Positions 12,801 through 27,851 of a DNA stretch of 64,000 bases are shown here, in pieces (positions within the stretch are counted from its first letter, which is position 1; each line of letters starts with the position of its first letter). The notes beneath the pieces are model-generated. The model did not search any database. It saw only the letters and a program-made list of their open reading frames with translations, and had not been told where the DNA came from. Source of the DNA: Glandiceps talaboti (lineage: Eukaryota > Hemichordata > Enteropneusta > Spengelidae); the NCBI RefSeq assembly GCF_964340395.1, contig NC_135554.1, positions 25,570,592 through 25,634,591 of the forward strand. Direction: 5' to 3'. The translations under genes and the position numbers were made by a program.

Positions 12801-13373
12801 ATTGGATAAATTTATAACAACTGTTCATTATATTGAAGTTCATTACTGCACACCTTCCATGCAAAAAGAGGTTCATTCTGCAGCATAAAATGTGCAAATG
12901 AAATATGTCACTCTTGACAATACAGAACTATATTATTAGAAATTTGGAGGTAAAGGTATCGTGTTAATATCACACCAGAGTGACTATAGAGTTTCAATTA
13001 GGCAGCACGGTGGATTTTACATCTCATACAAGGTTTTTTGTTACAAATTCCATAAAACAACATACAGACACTGATAGCATGCATGCAAGCACATCAAATG
13101 ATACATGTTATTTCACTGTGAACATATACATCACTGGCAAGGAAGATTTAAACACAAAACTGTTTACATATATGTTTTTACAGTGAGATAAAATGTAATA
13201 TTTCATTTGTGTGAGTGCATTAGCAGTGCTTGTATTTTGTTTGTGTAAGTCATAACAAAATATGTGTAAGATGTAAAAATCATTGTGTCCCCTAACTGAA
13301 ACTCTACAGTCTTACTGGTTTGGTAGTATTGTTTCACAGTAATATTTGTAATCAACTGTCTCTTTTCTCTGGC
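9831..13373. other. Intergenic region; POLN 3' flank
   Basis: No convincing gene was seen. It holds the promoter-like part near 10.1 kb, two GAGGGCGC words (10198-10205 and 12666-12673, minus strand) and AT-rich DNA. Several TTTATT words (AATAAA on the minus strand), for example near 12231 and 12720, could be the POLN polyadenylation signal; which one is used cannot be told. Confidence 0.5.
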
Positions 13374-13600
13374 TTAGACTTCAGACATATGTCCCCAGGA
13401 CTTGCCAACACTTAGTGTTACTCTCAATGGCACCTGTAGCAGATAACAGAAAAGGCATGCATGTCATAACACATGTTTGAATCATACTTGAGGTACAACT
13501 GTTATCAAATCTTGTCCAAAAACGTCAGTCTTTCTGGTTTGGTATTATTGTTTCACAGCAATATTTGTAATCAACTATCTGTTTTCTCTGACTTAAAAAG
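13300..13600. repeat. About 75 bp direct duplication around the POLN stop codon
   Basis: 13316-13383 (ctggtttggtagtattg, aatatttgtaatcaact, ttttctctggctta) recurs at 13528-13600 with several mismatches. The first copy is the 3' UTR next to the stop; the second lies inside the last intron. Confidence 0.7.
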
Positions 13601-16600
13601 ACCCATGACATACCATGACAGTGTTGGGATCAAGCTAGAAATTTGTAGTTTTTACATTGGCCAATTAGCTCTAACCACTTGATCATCATGATGAGATTAC
13701 ACATTAATGTAATAACATATATCATAGAAATTAATTTGAATCTTCATCTGTACTGTGGTGTCAAACAGGAAAGATCAAACACCATACCACCTTTTATGGT
13801 TCAAATTAATTTTTACAACACTGCTATGTCCAGAATGACTTCTTCCTAACATTCTGCAATCACAATTTTTGTAACAAATAATTTCATTGACAAATACACA
13901 CTATATCGACTGACCTTCAGCTCAACTAATGACATCTAGCATTAATTTCATGAGATTACATACAAGTACAAGCTAAGGATCTTGGAGTACTGTACCTTTA
14001 GTTGAACTCTGTCACCACAAAGTCTGTCTGTACACTCCATGACTGACTTCAAAATATCTACACACAGAATAGAGTGAAAGGGTGGTGGGTGGAGGGATCA
14101 GACATGAAATACGTGCTATATTATGACACAGAACAAACATAGGAAGGGAAAAACCCATGGCACATAGTTCCAAATATGTGAATGTAACATATAAAGTATG
14201 GTAAATACACAACACATCATGTGGCTCAATGCTGTCATTAACACTCTGGTTTGGTTAAAAACATACTCCTGGTCTGTGGCTAAATGCCATCAATAACACA
14301 ATTAGTTTGGTTAAAAACATATTCTACTAAACATATACTACTCTTGTTGCTAAATACTATCATTGATAACTTTTTTTGATACTTAATTGCCATATATTGT
14401 AAAAGCTTTTAATGCTGTGTTTATATTACAATGGTTATTTTTGTTTTTGGTGTGACATTGCACTTCCTAATATATACCTTTATACACAATGACATTAACT
14501 CTATCAAATCATATCCATAAACTACACATAAATCCATGCAAAGAGAACAAAAATAGTTCTAAGTTAGTCAAATGCAAGACTTAAAGTTTTTTACAGTTAC
14601 CTTGTACAGCCTTGATGTCTTTGTCAACTACCTCTAGTAAGAGTTCGTCATGGATTTGATAAAGTAACCTGTAAATAAGAAAACAATACTTTATTATTAT
14701 TTTTGCATTCATTCTCACAAGGAAGAGTAATTTTTCAGATGTTGTGGATAAATACATGTTCTTTCATTTTATAAAGGCATTAGATGTTTCTGTCATACCT
14801 GACTGATGTCTATTCCCAGATTGGTTTTGAAGAAGTGTAAAATATCATGTTGTCCTACCTGGCATGTAATGTTGTATGTTTGGTCAATTCATGTACCAAT
14901 TGAATCATTGCTGCTTTACAGATATCTGCTGCTGATCCTGTAGTTGACACAAGATACAAACATGTCCAGAGTATAATGTAGCTGGTTGGGAACAACAACT
15001 AATGACGTAGTGGATTGGGACATTATAACATCAACTATATGCAATATTATGAAAGTACAAGAGTTTGTTGAAGGCTAAGATGTAGATATTAAATTTGTCA
15101 ACTTTTAAGCTTAACATAATTGCCATGTGGTGGGCTAATGTACAAATATTGTTTTCCTTTTGAAAGTATAAATTCAAATTGTGTGAACAAATGAATTGAC
15201 TGCCTTTAAGGTTCTGTACTCTCACTGGGCATTTACATGCAAAATTATTACAATTCCATAGTTTGGAAATGTTTACATTTGTGTGTACAGGAGAAATGAA
15301 GTTGCCTTGGTGTTTCACTCATGGCACATGATGGTTTTTTGCACAAAAGATGGACACAACTCAACTCTAGACTAACAATAACAGAGAAACAACACACACA
15401 GCAGGATCCTTTACCCAATCACATTGAAAAGTGATAATTAAAATCATTGCTATTCTTTTACAGTACAGTAGGAACAGGCTTCTGCTGAAAACATCACACA
15501 CGGACTTGATGATTTTAATGGCTTCAATTGTTTACTTTCCAACAGATAATCACTATGGTAACTTGTCTACTTCTACATCCCCACTGTGCATTTCAACTAT
15601 ATGTTCATTTTGTAGTTGAAGGCACAGGTCTCAATGAAGGCATGCAATAACAGTTAAGTTTACCCACAAGGTGGTGCATCAAAACTTCAAGACAATACAA
15701 AAGCTTGATTTGATTGGTAGTACAGATCTGGTACCACCAATTTATTACCAAATATTACCTTGCACTGTAAAATTAACAGCCTGTCTCTCTGCTTGTGATC
15801 GGAATTGGAAATTGTTGGAATGAACATGAGGAAACAGACGTCGTCTCTTGAGCATAGTTGTAACATAGCCATGTTTGTGACAGAACTCTATGGTTTTCTT
15901 GGTAAAGCTGTGCAAAGCTGGAAATCTTCCTGTAAACATATAAACCAAACAAATCATGACAAGATTAGTTCAATCACTGGTAATAGGAAGCTTTCTAAAT
16001 GTACCTAAAATCCAGCCAACGTTTTTTTCTATATTTCCTAGCTTTAAATTAATTGCATGCATGCTCCTCCAACTTTCACTTTCATGATTACTCTATGGCG
16101 CCCTCACACAACAAAAACAGACAATTGCAAAAGACTAAAACACCTTGTAACTTGACAATAATGATTTATAGACCATGTACAAATTGGAAAGGTTCATTTT
16201 GAGAGTCAATCATGAGCAAAGGCTATAGGTGTCTATATTTTGCTTCTTTTTCAAAAAAGTGCATGGTTTTGTTTCATTTTCATTGTGATTCTGAATATAT
16301 AACTAGCACCAAACTGAGTCACAACCCTCAATAAGTCATAGTTGTGCTGATAGACTAAAACATTCACAAACCAGTGAGGATCCACTCTACTTCTATCCAT
16401 TATTACTATGCGTAAATGGAAATTTGTCTTTTGGGTAATATAGCACATAACACAGGAATCACAAGACAGGAGTGAATAAACTAGTGTCATGCACAGCAAG
16501 ATGACAGTACATACCACATACCAAAATACCAAATTAGATTAAGACTTACCAAGGAAACTACTGATGAATTGTTTGGCTTCTTCACAAGTCACTGACAAAG

Positions 16601-19600
16601 TATCAGCCAACCTTTCACGACCTAAAATCAACCATAAAATACATGTCACAAATAAATTTAGTGAACTATGTTGTACTTCTAGATGACATACATTTGTTTC
16701 AAATCCTGTTTTACAGAGAGCCACTCCAGGAAATAAAGGTACTCTCATGAATATTCATGAGATGTTTTACACTGAAGGGAATAAGCACTCAGGAGTCATG
16801 AATATCCATTGTGCAACCATAAATATATTATTTCTGCTGACTCCAAGTATACAATGGCCCACAGCAAAGATATATGAAAGGTAGAAGATCAACCTGACGT
16901 TTCTCTGAAATTGCAATTAAGTAATTGCAGGTGATGTAGATTATGAAATAACTCTCCAGAACCCATAGTTATGAGGAAATTGTCTCTATTACCTAGAGTA
17001 GGATGTAAATTTAGGTTTATCTATCATTAGTCTACATTGTTCATAGTCATAGATATCTTCCACTTCCCAATGTTCTACAACCTGTTACATGTGACTGCTA
17101 AACATGAAACCGACTGTGTCTGGTATTGCTAAAATTAATATAACGGGACATACTAACTCATACATGTACATACTCTCATCAACCAATTGTTAAGAAATAC
17201 TGATACATATTTCTGTAAAGATTATTCCTTCATGATATGAAAATGTTACTTTGAGTACAATTACTTTAAGTTTTAGCTATGTTTATCAAATATGTTTCTG
17301 TTTCTCTTGACCACAAGCTCCCTATAATTTATGTCAGTAAATATACTATACATCAAAACTGTGATGCTAACATTAATTACTAAAACTCACCTACACCATA
17401 GACTACAGAATACACTACTCTCTTGGTTCTTTCCCTTTCACCAAACTCTATCTCACTGGCTGGCTTATTCAACCTTCAATATCAAATATGTATTCTAGAT
17501 TTTATATAAATATGTTATGCACAAATATGATATAGGGTTTGACTCCATAAAAGCATCTATCAGGTGATCAGTTGTATAAACATTGTAGTTGTTATAAGAC
17601 AAACAACTGTAAACAGCTAAAAATGAAATGCTAAATTTAAGTAAATAAATCATAATGGGTAAACCCTATTTCTTCTGGTTTTCTAGTCCCTGTCTGACTA
17701 CAGCATATCATTTCTTGATTTACAAAGTTTATAACACACAAGCAGTTCAAAGTTTTTTAGCATTGAGCTTTTGATTTGTCTTGGTCAACGATCCTCATCA
17801 GAATGACAAATTCTATAGTTACAGCTGACCACTAATGAGGATCATCGCCCAAGACAGATCGAAAGCTCAAAGCTACCAAACTTTTAACTGCTTGTGTGTT
17901 ATATACTTTGTAAATCAATTGATCTACCAAGCTGATGAGCATTTTTGGTTGTATCATTTCTTGTTCATAATCTGGTAATGTTGTTGCCAGACCTAGCCCC
18001 TCTTCTAGACTCAGTGGTTTTCAAGTTAGTCACTATTCAAAGTTGAAAAAGATAGTGTTGCAATTCATCGTAAACTTTTCTTGATTGTTCTTTGGATAGC
18101 TATATACCTAATGAATGTGGTTCCATCCATTTGTACAGATACAATAGCTTGATTTTATCAAATAGATCTGAATGTTGATTTATTGTTTGCAATCTATAGG
18201 TAACTAACCATGTGTTAATACACAAAATCATCTAGTTTTATATTCTGAGTTGATAATACTCACCACTGGGAAGCTAGTTCAGCAAAGATATCTGGACAAT
18301 TCTTCTTCTGAAATATGGCCAATAAGACTGGATCCTCTGACAAGTGAGCCAGGAGACGTAACTCTATGGACCGGAAATCTGTCATGAGAAGGAAATCTGG
18401 TAAAAAAATGGAATACTCTCAAAAAGATCCTGATTGAAATAATTCATGCTAAGACTCAGTCAACATCAAACCAACAAATTACCTGATATGCAGCTATCAT
18501 TTAAAGATATGACTTGATTTAGATAAGAATAATAACATAAGTAAAATGTGAGCGGATAGAGATTTACAGTTAATACACAGGTCACTGAATGAAGATAATG
18601 GAATCTTTTAATTTCTAATATGAAAAGAAAACATCTACGCTAAAGAGGGAAAAGTCTTAGCAAATTCAAAGATGTTTCTCTTCCCTAGTGTTTAACATAG
18701 TGGAAATACTAATGTCATTGTCAATAGTTATTCAGTACAAAAAACAGCCTGAATCATCACACAAGAGTTAGTCTGGATGCCAACGTGGCTTCTAACTAAT
18801 AGCCACAAGAATGGAGGTGTTTTAATCATAATGATACCGGATAGGAACTATAGTGGACTTTTGAGGAAATTTCTGATAACCATGTCAAAAGTGTTCAATT
18901 TTTCAATTTATTAACCCCAAATGCTAGAGTTTACATCTTTTATATTTATATATACTCAACCATAGATACTATCCTTATGACGAATTGACAGATTATCTAA
19001 CTTTAACAGCAAACACACCTACCAGCAGCAATAAATGACCCCTCTCCACTGACTGCAGAGTTTCATTGTGATGAATAACAAATTTGTGGACAGTTTCATC
19101 ACTTGATGGTTAACAAGTTTGCAGATACTTTCATTGGGTGAAAACTCTCCCGTTAACAGGAAGTGTTTTGTTAAATGGAACTGAGAGTTGAAACAATGGA
19201 GACAGGACAAAAAGGAACTGGGAAATTAACACAGTGTAACCTACCAGCAGCAATAAATGACCACCCTTCTTCACTAATAAACGGTTCCCTTGCAAGAATA
19301 GTGTAACCATCTTGTGGGATTTCTGTGGAAATCAGTAGTAGTCAGGGATTAATCTCCATATATATGTATGTAGTGCAACAGATACATTTTTAGCATTTGA
19401 TAGATCTTAATGAGGTGATTACATATGAATGGATTGAGTGCTTATACTGACAAAGTACTTTATTTGAGAGAAGGAATGTTTCAACATATACACACATTGA
19501 TGTACTATGGATACATTACTTTATCAAATTGACCAGTTTTTATATATCACTCCTGCCATACAAAGAATTTAATTTGTGTTTTGTTAATAGGCAGGGTATA

Positions 19601-22600
19601 GAAAGAGGATGAGATTCTATATAAAAAAAACCTTCAATGTAATGCTATACACCATATTTTTTTCACAAGTTTTGTACATGTACTTGTACGTTGTAGTAAT
19701 TAAACCAATCTCTGCCATTTTACCTGTTATGAAGGAAAGTTAAGTTTTAAGGTACACTGCACCTTAAGAGGAATTTTTTTTCAAACTTCTTAAAATTTCT
19801 CCAAACCTAGCCATATAGAAGTTTGCTTTTGGTCATTTTGAAATTATAAAAGAAATTTAGGATCCACGAACCATCTTGTTTTCAAGGAAATTGACAATTT
19901 TTTCAGTTTCACACAGAGTTTTTTACCCTGATTTTTTTCATGATTTTAACTGAGAATGGGTAGGAGTAAAAATATAAATAGTTTATTTCCGAGGTGCTTT
20001 CTACATTAAGCACAGAGATTTTCATCATCTCATGACTGGTCATACATATTGATTATTTCATTGATACTATCTTTATCATAAAGAAAATGACATATTTTTC
20101 TGGACTGTAAAGTTTTTGAATTTCAGGTCTTTCACAGACTTACTAGATTGAAGCATATAAATTGAGTATCACTAAAACTGCATACCAACCTGTACTATGA
20201 TTCTTGTTAATATCAGTGATGATAAATGGTTGCTTTGGAATATTCTGTACATTCTGTCAAACAAATACAACATTTCAGACATAATTATCACATTCATGCG
20301 CACCCTAAGCCTTTAGAAATATAAACCCTCTGCAACTTGCAAGCCTTTGAGGCAAAGAAAAATTTCAATACAAGCTTCTCACATTCTTGTAGTATGGTAT
20401 ATGATAATGCATGCTTTTTTAAATGTACAATTTTGCCAGAATAGCAGAGCAACATCCTGTACGAAAGTCACAAGTTTGCTACATGCATGCGCAAGTTTGC
20501 AACAAGCTTGTAGACAGCTTGTAGGGTCTAGTTGAAGACTGCACCAAGCTTGCGCATGCTTGCAAACTCGGTAGTGAAGTTCCAGTCTCTTTGCTACAAG
20601 TTTGTGACATGCTTAACACTTGCAGTACCCTGAAAGCTTGCAAAACCCTGTAAACTTGCAAGCCTTTGAGGCAAAGAAATATTTCATAAGATTCCTCTCA
20701 GCTCTGCAAGCTTGTCACATGCTTGTAGTATGGCATATGAAAATGTGTGCTTTTTTAAATGTACAATTTTTCCAGTATAGCAGAGCAACACCCCGTACAA
20801 AAGTCGCAAGTTTGCTACATGCATGCACAAATTTGCGACAAGCTTGTAGACAGCTTGTACCCATGTGGCCCAACCCACAATTGTTAAATTTACTGATTTA
20901 ATTGTCAGATACTTACTGGATTAGCTGATGTCAGTCGTCCTGTAGCTGCTGCTGTTTGCTGCCAGGTGGTGTACAGATGACCCTTACATGGAAAGTTAAA
21001 TCATCATAATTATTGGGAAACATCTCTACAGATAGTACTGTAACATCACATTAAGTAGTATCAACATGAAGCTATCACTCAGAATATTGAGATACTTTTA
21101 CTATTAACAGAAGTAAAAAAAAACTGTTGAACTGTAGTGATAACTAATTTGAGGGTGATAGGGTCCATACAATAACTTTACCTTATCTAGGGCTGCAACC
21201 CAGCTGTATAATTGGTAGAATAAAAAGGTTACAATGTGAATGCTATAATCCTAAGTGCTTATAGAGGCTGCAATGGTTTGTATGCTCCCAAGGGAGTTGA
21301 GGAAGAGTCAATGTCACTGTAAATCTGAGCCAAGGATAATATAACAAAAATCATAAAACCTGAAGCAAAACGCTGTCTGTCAATATCATATTGTCTGTTT
21401 GCTAAGTTTCTCATATTATTTACCATCATACATGCCAAAAACACTTTAACACCAACAGAGATCATATGGTTACACTTAATACATAGACCTTGAGTAATAT
21501 TTCACTCACCTCTTCAACAAAAGAAAGAATGCCATCTACATAAGTTGATTTTAGCTTCAAAAACTGTCAAATAAGTCAGATTAAATTAATATACATGTAT
21601 AAGTACACTTTAGCATACAGGCTGTGATATGATACAAAACTCTTAATATTCTTACATTATGAATTCAATGTTCCTATCTTTTAAAGGTGATTCAAAATGC
21701 TCACATTCACTATTGGTATTTTGCTAGACGACATGTTTGTGAAATGTATTCTGCTTTTAAAACTTTAAAAAAACGTCTGCAAACACCTTAAAATGACCCT
21801 TTTTCAGTCAGTTCCCTTCGGATTTACTTCGAGAGATCTCTTTGCACTGCTAACATTGTTTAATTAGATTGATTATAACTGATTACATTAAGATACACCA
21901 CATACTGGGTTGATAATGAAATCAACTGAAACAGTATATTTTTACACTTGGTATGGAGGATGTCATAAACAATTGTGGTAAATTTGCTTCATGATGAGTA
22001 AACATCTGTTTACAGATAGATTACATTTAGAGGTGACCGTGTACTGGGTTGATAATCAAACACTGTTATTTTACACCTGATATCAACGTTTTAATTGAAC
22101 GGGACAAGTAGCTGAAACGCTTTACTTCCATGTTAACGGTTGTAGTTTAATGTTATAATTACTGAGAATCACATATGTTTCTATCTGTTGTCCTCAGACA
22201 CTGTGACTTTTCACTTACCTGTCTATATTCCAGTATGATCTTTGGCAGTGGATGGAGATCTTGTAACTGTTGTAGCTGTAAATTGATTGCAATTCAAAAC
22301 AATTACAAAACATCCAATAATACTATTCTGTTCTATATTACAGCATAGATATTTATATTTATTGATTACACGTAACAAAACCCTGGGGATTTGTTAAAGG
22401 TACAAATAAAATAAAATTGGAAAAAAAAATCATAATAATAGCACTTATAGGCTTTTTAAAAGTAACATTACTCATCATAATAAAGACTACAAAACAAAAC
22501 AAACAACAACAATAACTATTCAACGAGTTGAGACATAATATTAATGAAAAAATAATAATGAAGGGTAATTAGACATTTCAAATTATATATTTTAAGTATT

Positions 22601-23877
22601 TTGTAGGTGGTGCTCCCTTTTTATATTACTAAGTTTGATATATTTTCCAAGTGCGATAATTAGAGTTTTGTTGCTCATTATTTCTTTAAATTTTTGTTCT
22701 TCTGTCAAGTTTCTGTAATTATTAATATGTTTAGCACCTTCACTAAAGAGGTCATGCCTGAGTAATAAATTACATTAAACATTCATACTTTCTATTTTAA
22801 CTGAGGAGGGATACATTACATCAATGAAGTAATAATTACACAGATGTGATATGATGATCGAGGTAAACATTGACTTTCTGACTATGAATCTGGTTTTAAT
22901 TATAACTTACATTTATTTTGACTAAATTATTGACTATGTACAGTACATGAGTACTAATTAAAATTAAAAAATCTTTCATTTTATATTAAAGTGTGACGTA
23001 AATCTGTTCTACATGTAAAAATGTCTAAATAATATCAACTATAAATTAACTTACCACAGATTCAGAAGTAGATTTCAAGTTATTGACTTGTGTTCTGGCA
23101 AGTTTTTTACTCCCCTGGTACTTCTGGTCAAGTTTTAGCTCATCAAATAATACCTACAATATATCAAATAGTGATATCAAAAAGTTTTACAAACACTCAG
23201 AGTGAAAAGTTTATTTATTCTAAAATTATTTGATTTATTTGATTTTCGACAAATAAAAGCTGCCTTCATAATGCTTTAGTTCTAAACATTTAAAATTGTC
23301 ACTTTTGTTTTACATGTAAAATTTCTCTAGACTTACCTACTATAGAAAAATCATTGACTTGACATGCCTTACCTGTCTGATTTGCGGCAGACTGCTGACT
23401 ACAAAGGGATGTCCTGCTGTCTCATGTGCCTTCTTCTCAACTACCTGTAACTTTTTCTATTTGCATAAAGTGAAAGAAATATGTACACACAGTGTAGGAC
23501 AAACTTGAATGATCTTAATGAAAAAATTCAAGTTTTGAAATACTTGTCTTTGTTGTGGTTGAAGTTGCCATACCCCATGTTTTTGGTACAGTAAACCTCA
23601 GACACCTTCATTAGTGGTCTGAGAGTAAACAGCATGTATGCATGACTTGATTGGAGCTCATAAAACAATTACAATAAACAGCATGTATGCATGATTTGAT
23701 TCAAGCTCATAAAACGAGAATTGAGACTTATAGATGGGCAAAAAAAATAGCTGTGAAAGAAAACTAAGAGCTAGTGTCCAACAAAAACAGTTTTACGGTC
23801 AGACTGTGTTAAATGCACTATAATTATTATGGTTTTTTGGGCCCCAATTTTGTATTATACATTTATTGCTCAGTATT

Positions 23878-23929
<52 letters not shown>

Positions 23930-25515
23930 ACTCCACCTACTCATGTAACTACTTCTCACAGAGTACACTTACTCCATGACCTTCAGTGGGAGGCAATGAA
24001 AGTATTCACTGGTCTCTAAAATCTAAACCTGAAAACCGTAGAATGAAATTTTACAAAGTACATAAGGAATCAGATAAATTGGTGGTATGCTGACACTTAC
24101 CCTTAGGATATTGGTGTATTCAGCTAGTTTTGGTATATCTACCTTCACTCCTTCCAACTCCATCACTGCAATATACAACACATATAAGATTTTAGACAAC
24201 ACAACTCAGAATTAATCACTTTGGCAAAAATTCACAAGGTCTCATGAGAAAGTTTTTTACTATATAGCATATGATTAGGAACAGAAAACAATCATTACTA
24301 TAATTAAATTAAAGACAATGTATGTTGTATTTGTTATGTTTACCTGCAAGGATAGGACAGAGTCTCATTTCTAGATTGATGTACAGATCCCATAGCTGTA
24401 CAGCTTTCAGTTTGGTATACAGTTTGTGCATGGTTACACTCAGTAAAGACAAATCATCACACACCATCTCTTTATCCTGCATCAATGTTGAGAACAATGA
24501 ACAAACAATTGAAATCAAAACTTTGATTCAGATATTGATGCCTAGTGAGGTTTTTTGTATGGAAAATATTTATTCTTGGTAGACTGGAACAGAGTGAAAA
24601 TGTAAAAGTTTATACTTTGTTTTTCCAGTGTGAAAATATCGCTGTTCTTTTGTTATCTTTATGAACCTCTGTGTACTTATACATTGTGTGACAAACATGT
24701 ATAGAATGAATATCCTGTAATAATAATGTTATCCTTGCTATATGCAACATTTTTAACATGCATGTCTTCACATCATGGATGATGAAGCTGATCAATTACA
24801 TTATTTTAAAAAATGGAAATGAATAAAATATCGACAACCAAACATCAAACGCCATGTTCACTTTGATGTTTGGATGTTGGTTGAGTTTTTTCACACTCAC
24901 CTTAATATCATTCATTTGTTGGTGTAATTTTAGTGATTCTAGGACTTCATAAAACTGTTGAGGGGGATGATCTGGATTCAGCAACCAACCTGCTATCTTT
25001 ACATCTAACAGATACCATTGTGTGGACACTGAAATACAAACACAGCACACTACAGTTAGTATTAAAAGTTTACAACAACAAAATCAAGACTATAGAACTA
25101 CCTTTTAAATGGCTATGTTTTAATTCAGGTCATCACATTAGCATCATCTTAGTAAGGGTTACATGGGCTTATTCTTTTGTTAAACATTTAGTACTAATCA
25201 AAATAAGATATGGTACCTTGAGTATAGTCAAATTTGAAAGCCTTGACAATAGCATAGATGAGTTCTTGTCCATCAAAACATATCTTCCTGGTATTCATTG
25301 ACATCATCTCTCTTGTTAAGTCTCTGAAAATATAAAACAATGATTACATTGCTTATGTCACAAATGAAAAACTGATAAAGCCAGAACACACAGTGTTTAA
25401 CTATATTAAAATCCAATGGTTATATGTACTTCCTGAAGAGTGAAAATATGACTACTAATCCTATCAATGTACATATGTATACAGCTTATTGAAATAGTGA
25501 ATATAAATGGATCAA

Positions 25516-25552
<37 letters not shown>

Positions 25553-27798
25553 GTCTGTCTGTCTGTCTGTCTGTCTGTCTGACTGTCTGTCTGTCTGTCT
25601 CTGTCTGTCTGTCTGATTGACTGTCTGTCTGTATGTCTGATTGTGACCAAACAACCTACCCATCAAAGCATGTCAATCAATCAATCAGTCAATCAAGCAA
25701 TCAATCAATCAGTCAGTCAGTCAGTCAGTCAGTCAATCAATCAATCAATCAGCAAATAAATAAATCAGTCAGTTAGTCAATCGATCAATCAATCAACAAA
25801 TTGATCATTCACTGCCACTTCTACTACATATATGCTAGTATTACATATTCCCCTACTTTGCCCAGACCCTGTATTCTTCATCTTCAGATTGGAAAGGAAT
25901 CTTAACAAACTGCTGTTTCTGAATGGTCTTATTTTCTTGTCCCTTCTTTGTAGATTCTACTGATGGCGTCACAGCTAGAATATAACCTATCTCTTCACCA
26001 AAACACTCCTCTTCAACTCGACTCTTCCGTTTCTGGCAAAGTATACACAAACAATCTTACAGAGATATAGCTAATTTTAAAAGTAGTTGGTAAAGTGTGA
26101 AAAGTATGTGGTAATATCTATGAATGAGACCCATGAAGCTGCCCAACAATGGACATATATACTGATTGAAATACAGAATTTTGAAACACAATTCACAAAA
26201 ACGTAGCAGAGAAAATATTGCAGAATACCAGATTGTTTTTGTTGGTTACTGGCTCTTATCTACATTCCTGTCATCACATACTTTATTTTTCTTTATTTTT
26301 TTTATGACAAGCAAAAAGTTTCTTATATCAGATCAATAGACACAATCATTGCATAAATATAATTAAAAGTACAAGTGTTTAAAACTGTTTACAACACAAC
26401 TTGTGAGAATAATTAAGTCATATATTGGAGAGGTTTTAATATCTTTTCAAGTTTAATTACATTTTAAACATCTTACATTAAAACTACAAAGTTAAACTCA
26501 TGTACCCAAAACCAATAAATGAAGTGAATTGTTAGTTCATACTGGGACCACTTTGTTAACTACACAGTTTTACATGTAATACCTAATCAGGATAATGTAC
26601 CCTGATGGAAGATAAAACTAACATATATGTGTGTACATTCAACTTTTATGGTCCATCTATACTTCAGTACCATTTGTACATGTCTTTCAAAAACAGCAAA
26701 ATATTCAACATATTTTTTGTTCTCCAATATCTCAATAAGTTTGGATCCAGCCTATTTTTTTTGTATTCTGTGAGTTAGGAAAGGTTAGCTTTGTTTTCTT
26801 ACGGCTAAAATGATCTGAGGTGTAAAACATGACTTACTCCACAAAATGTCCTCATACTTCTTAGCTGTGATGATTTGTTCTTATAGACTAAAGTCACACT
26901 AATTTCTTCTGCCTGGTGTACCCACTCTTTGACCTTTGACCTCACACTTTCATCTATCTGATCACCAACAAGTATTTTAAGAAAGATAGATGAGGTACCA
27001 TGCTAGAAAAAAAATTACAAAATGTACATATTAACAATTTTACACTATATACAGCTACGAGAGATGAGGTAACGGTTATAAAAAAATCATAATGCAAATA
27101 TTGAAGATGCATGCAGATACAATATTAGCCATAGATGTCTTCATCTTAACATAAACTATATCTAAAAACAATTCCTAGTTTTACGTAAAATGACCTTTTC
27201 AACCATCACAAATATCAAGCAATGATCAATGTCATCTGTATTCTGAACTATAAATCCTCACTTTTATCTACCTTGTTCTGAAGTATCAATATGCATATAC
27301 CGTACTATATTTTATGATATTAATAATTTAGCAGTAACAATACTAACATTGATAAACTTTGAAAAGAGACTACAAGTTCTTCAAGATTAACCACTTTCTA
27401 CATTTTTTAGGTGTTTTTCACTTTCCTGTAAGGAATGTTTGGAGGAATTTATGTCTTATTGCTTTATACCTACCTCTGTTCTTTTCACTGTAGTACTTGT
27501 TTTGAATGGGGTCTGGAAGTGTGATTTCTGACTTCTTCTGTTTGTTACCTTAGTAGGTGGTTTTATGCTTTGCTCAACCAAATTTTCTGGTAAACAAAAT
27601 TTAAGGTAGTGTATCTGAAGACTTATTTATGGTACTGTTTTGTACTAATGGTTAAGACTATATATATTATATTAGTCCTCTTGCATATAAATCATGTTAC
27701 TGGTATACTTAGTGATATCAAGTCACAGATGCACACACTCAGTGACTCTGGCAGAGAAACAAAATACAAACATGGACAAAAATATACATGTATTTATG

Positions 27799-27851
<53 letters not shown>

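Noticed and set aside
25406-25666. Frame rich in TDRQ
   Set aside because: Translation of the (CTGT)n microsatellite.
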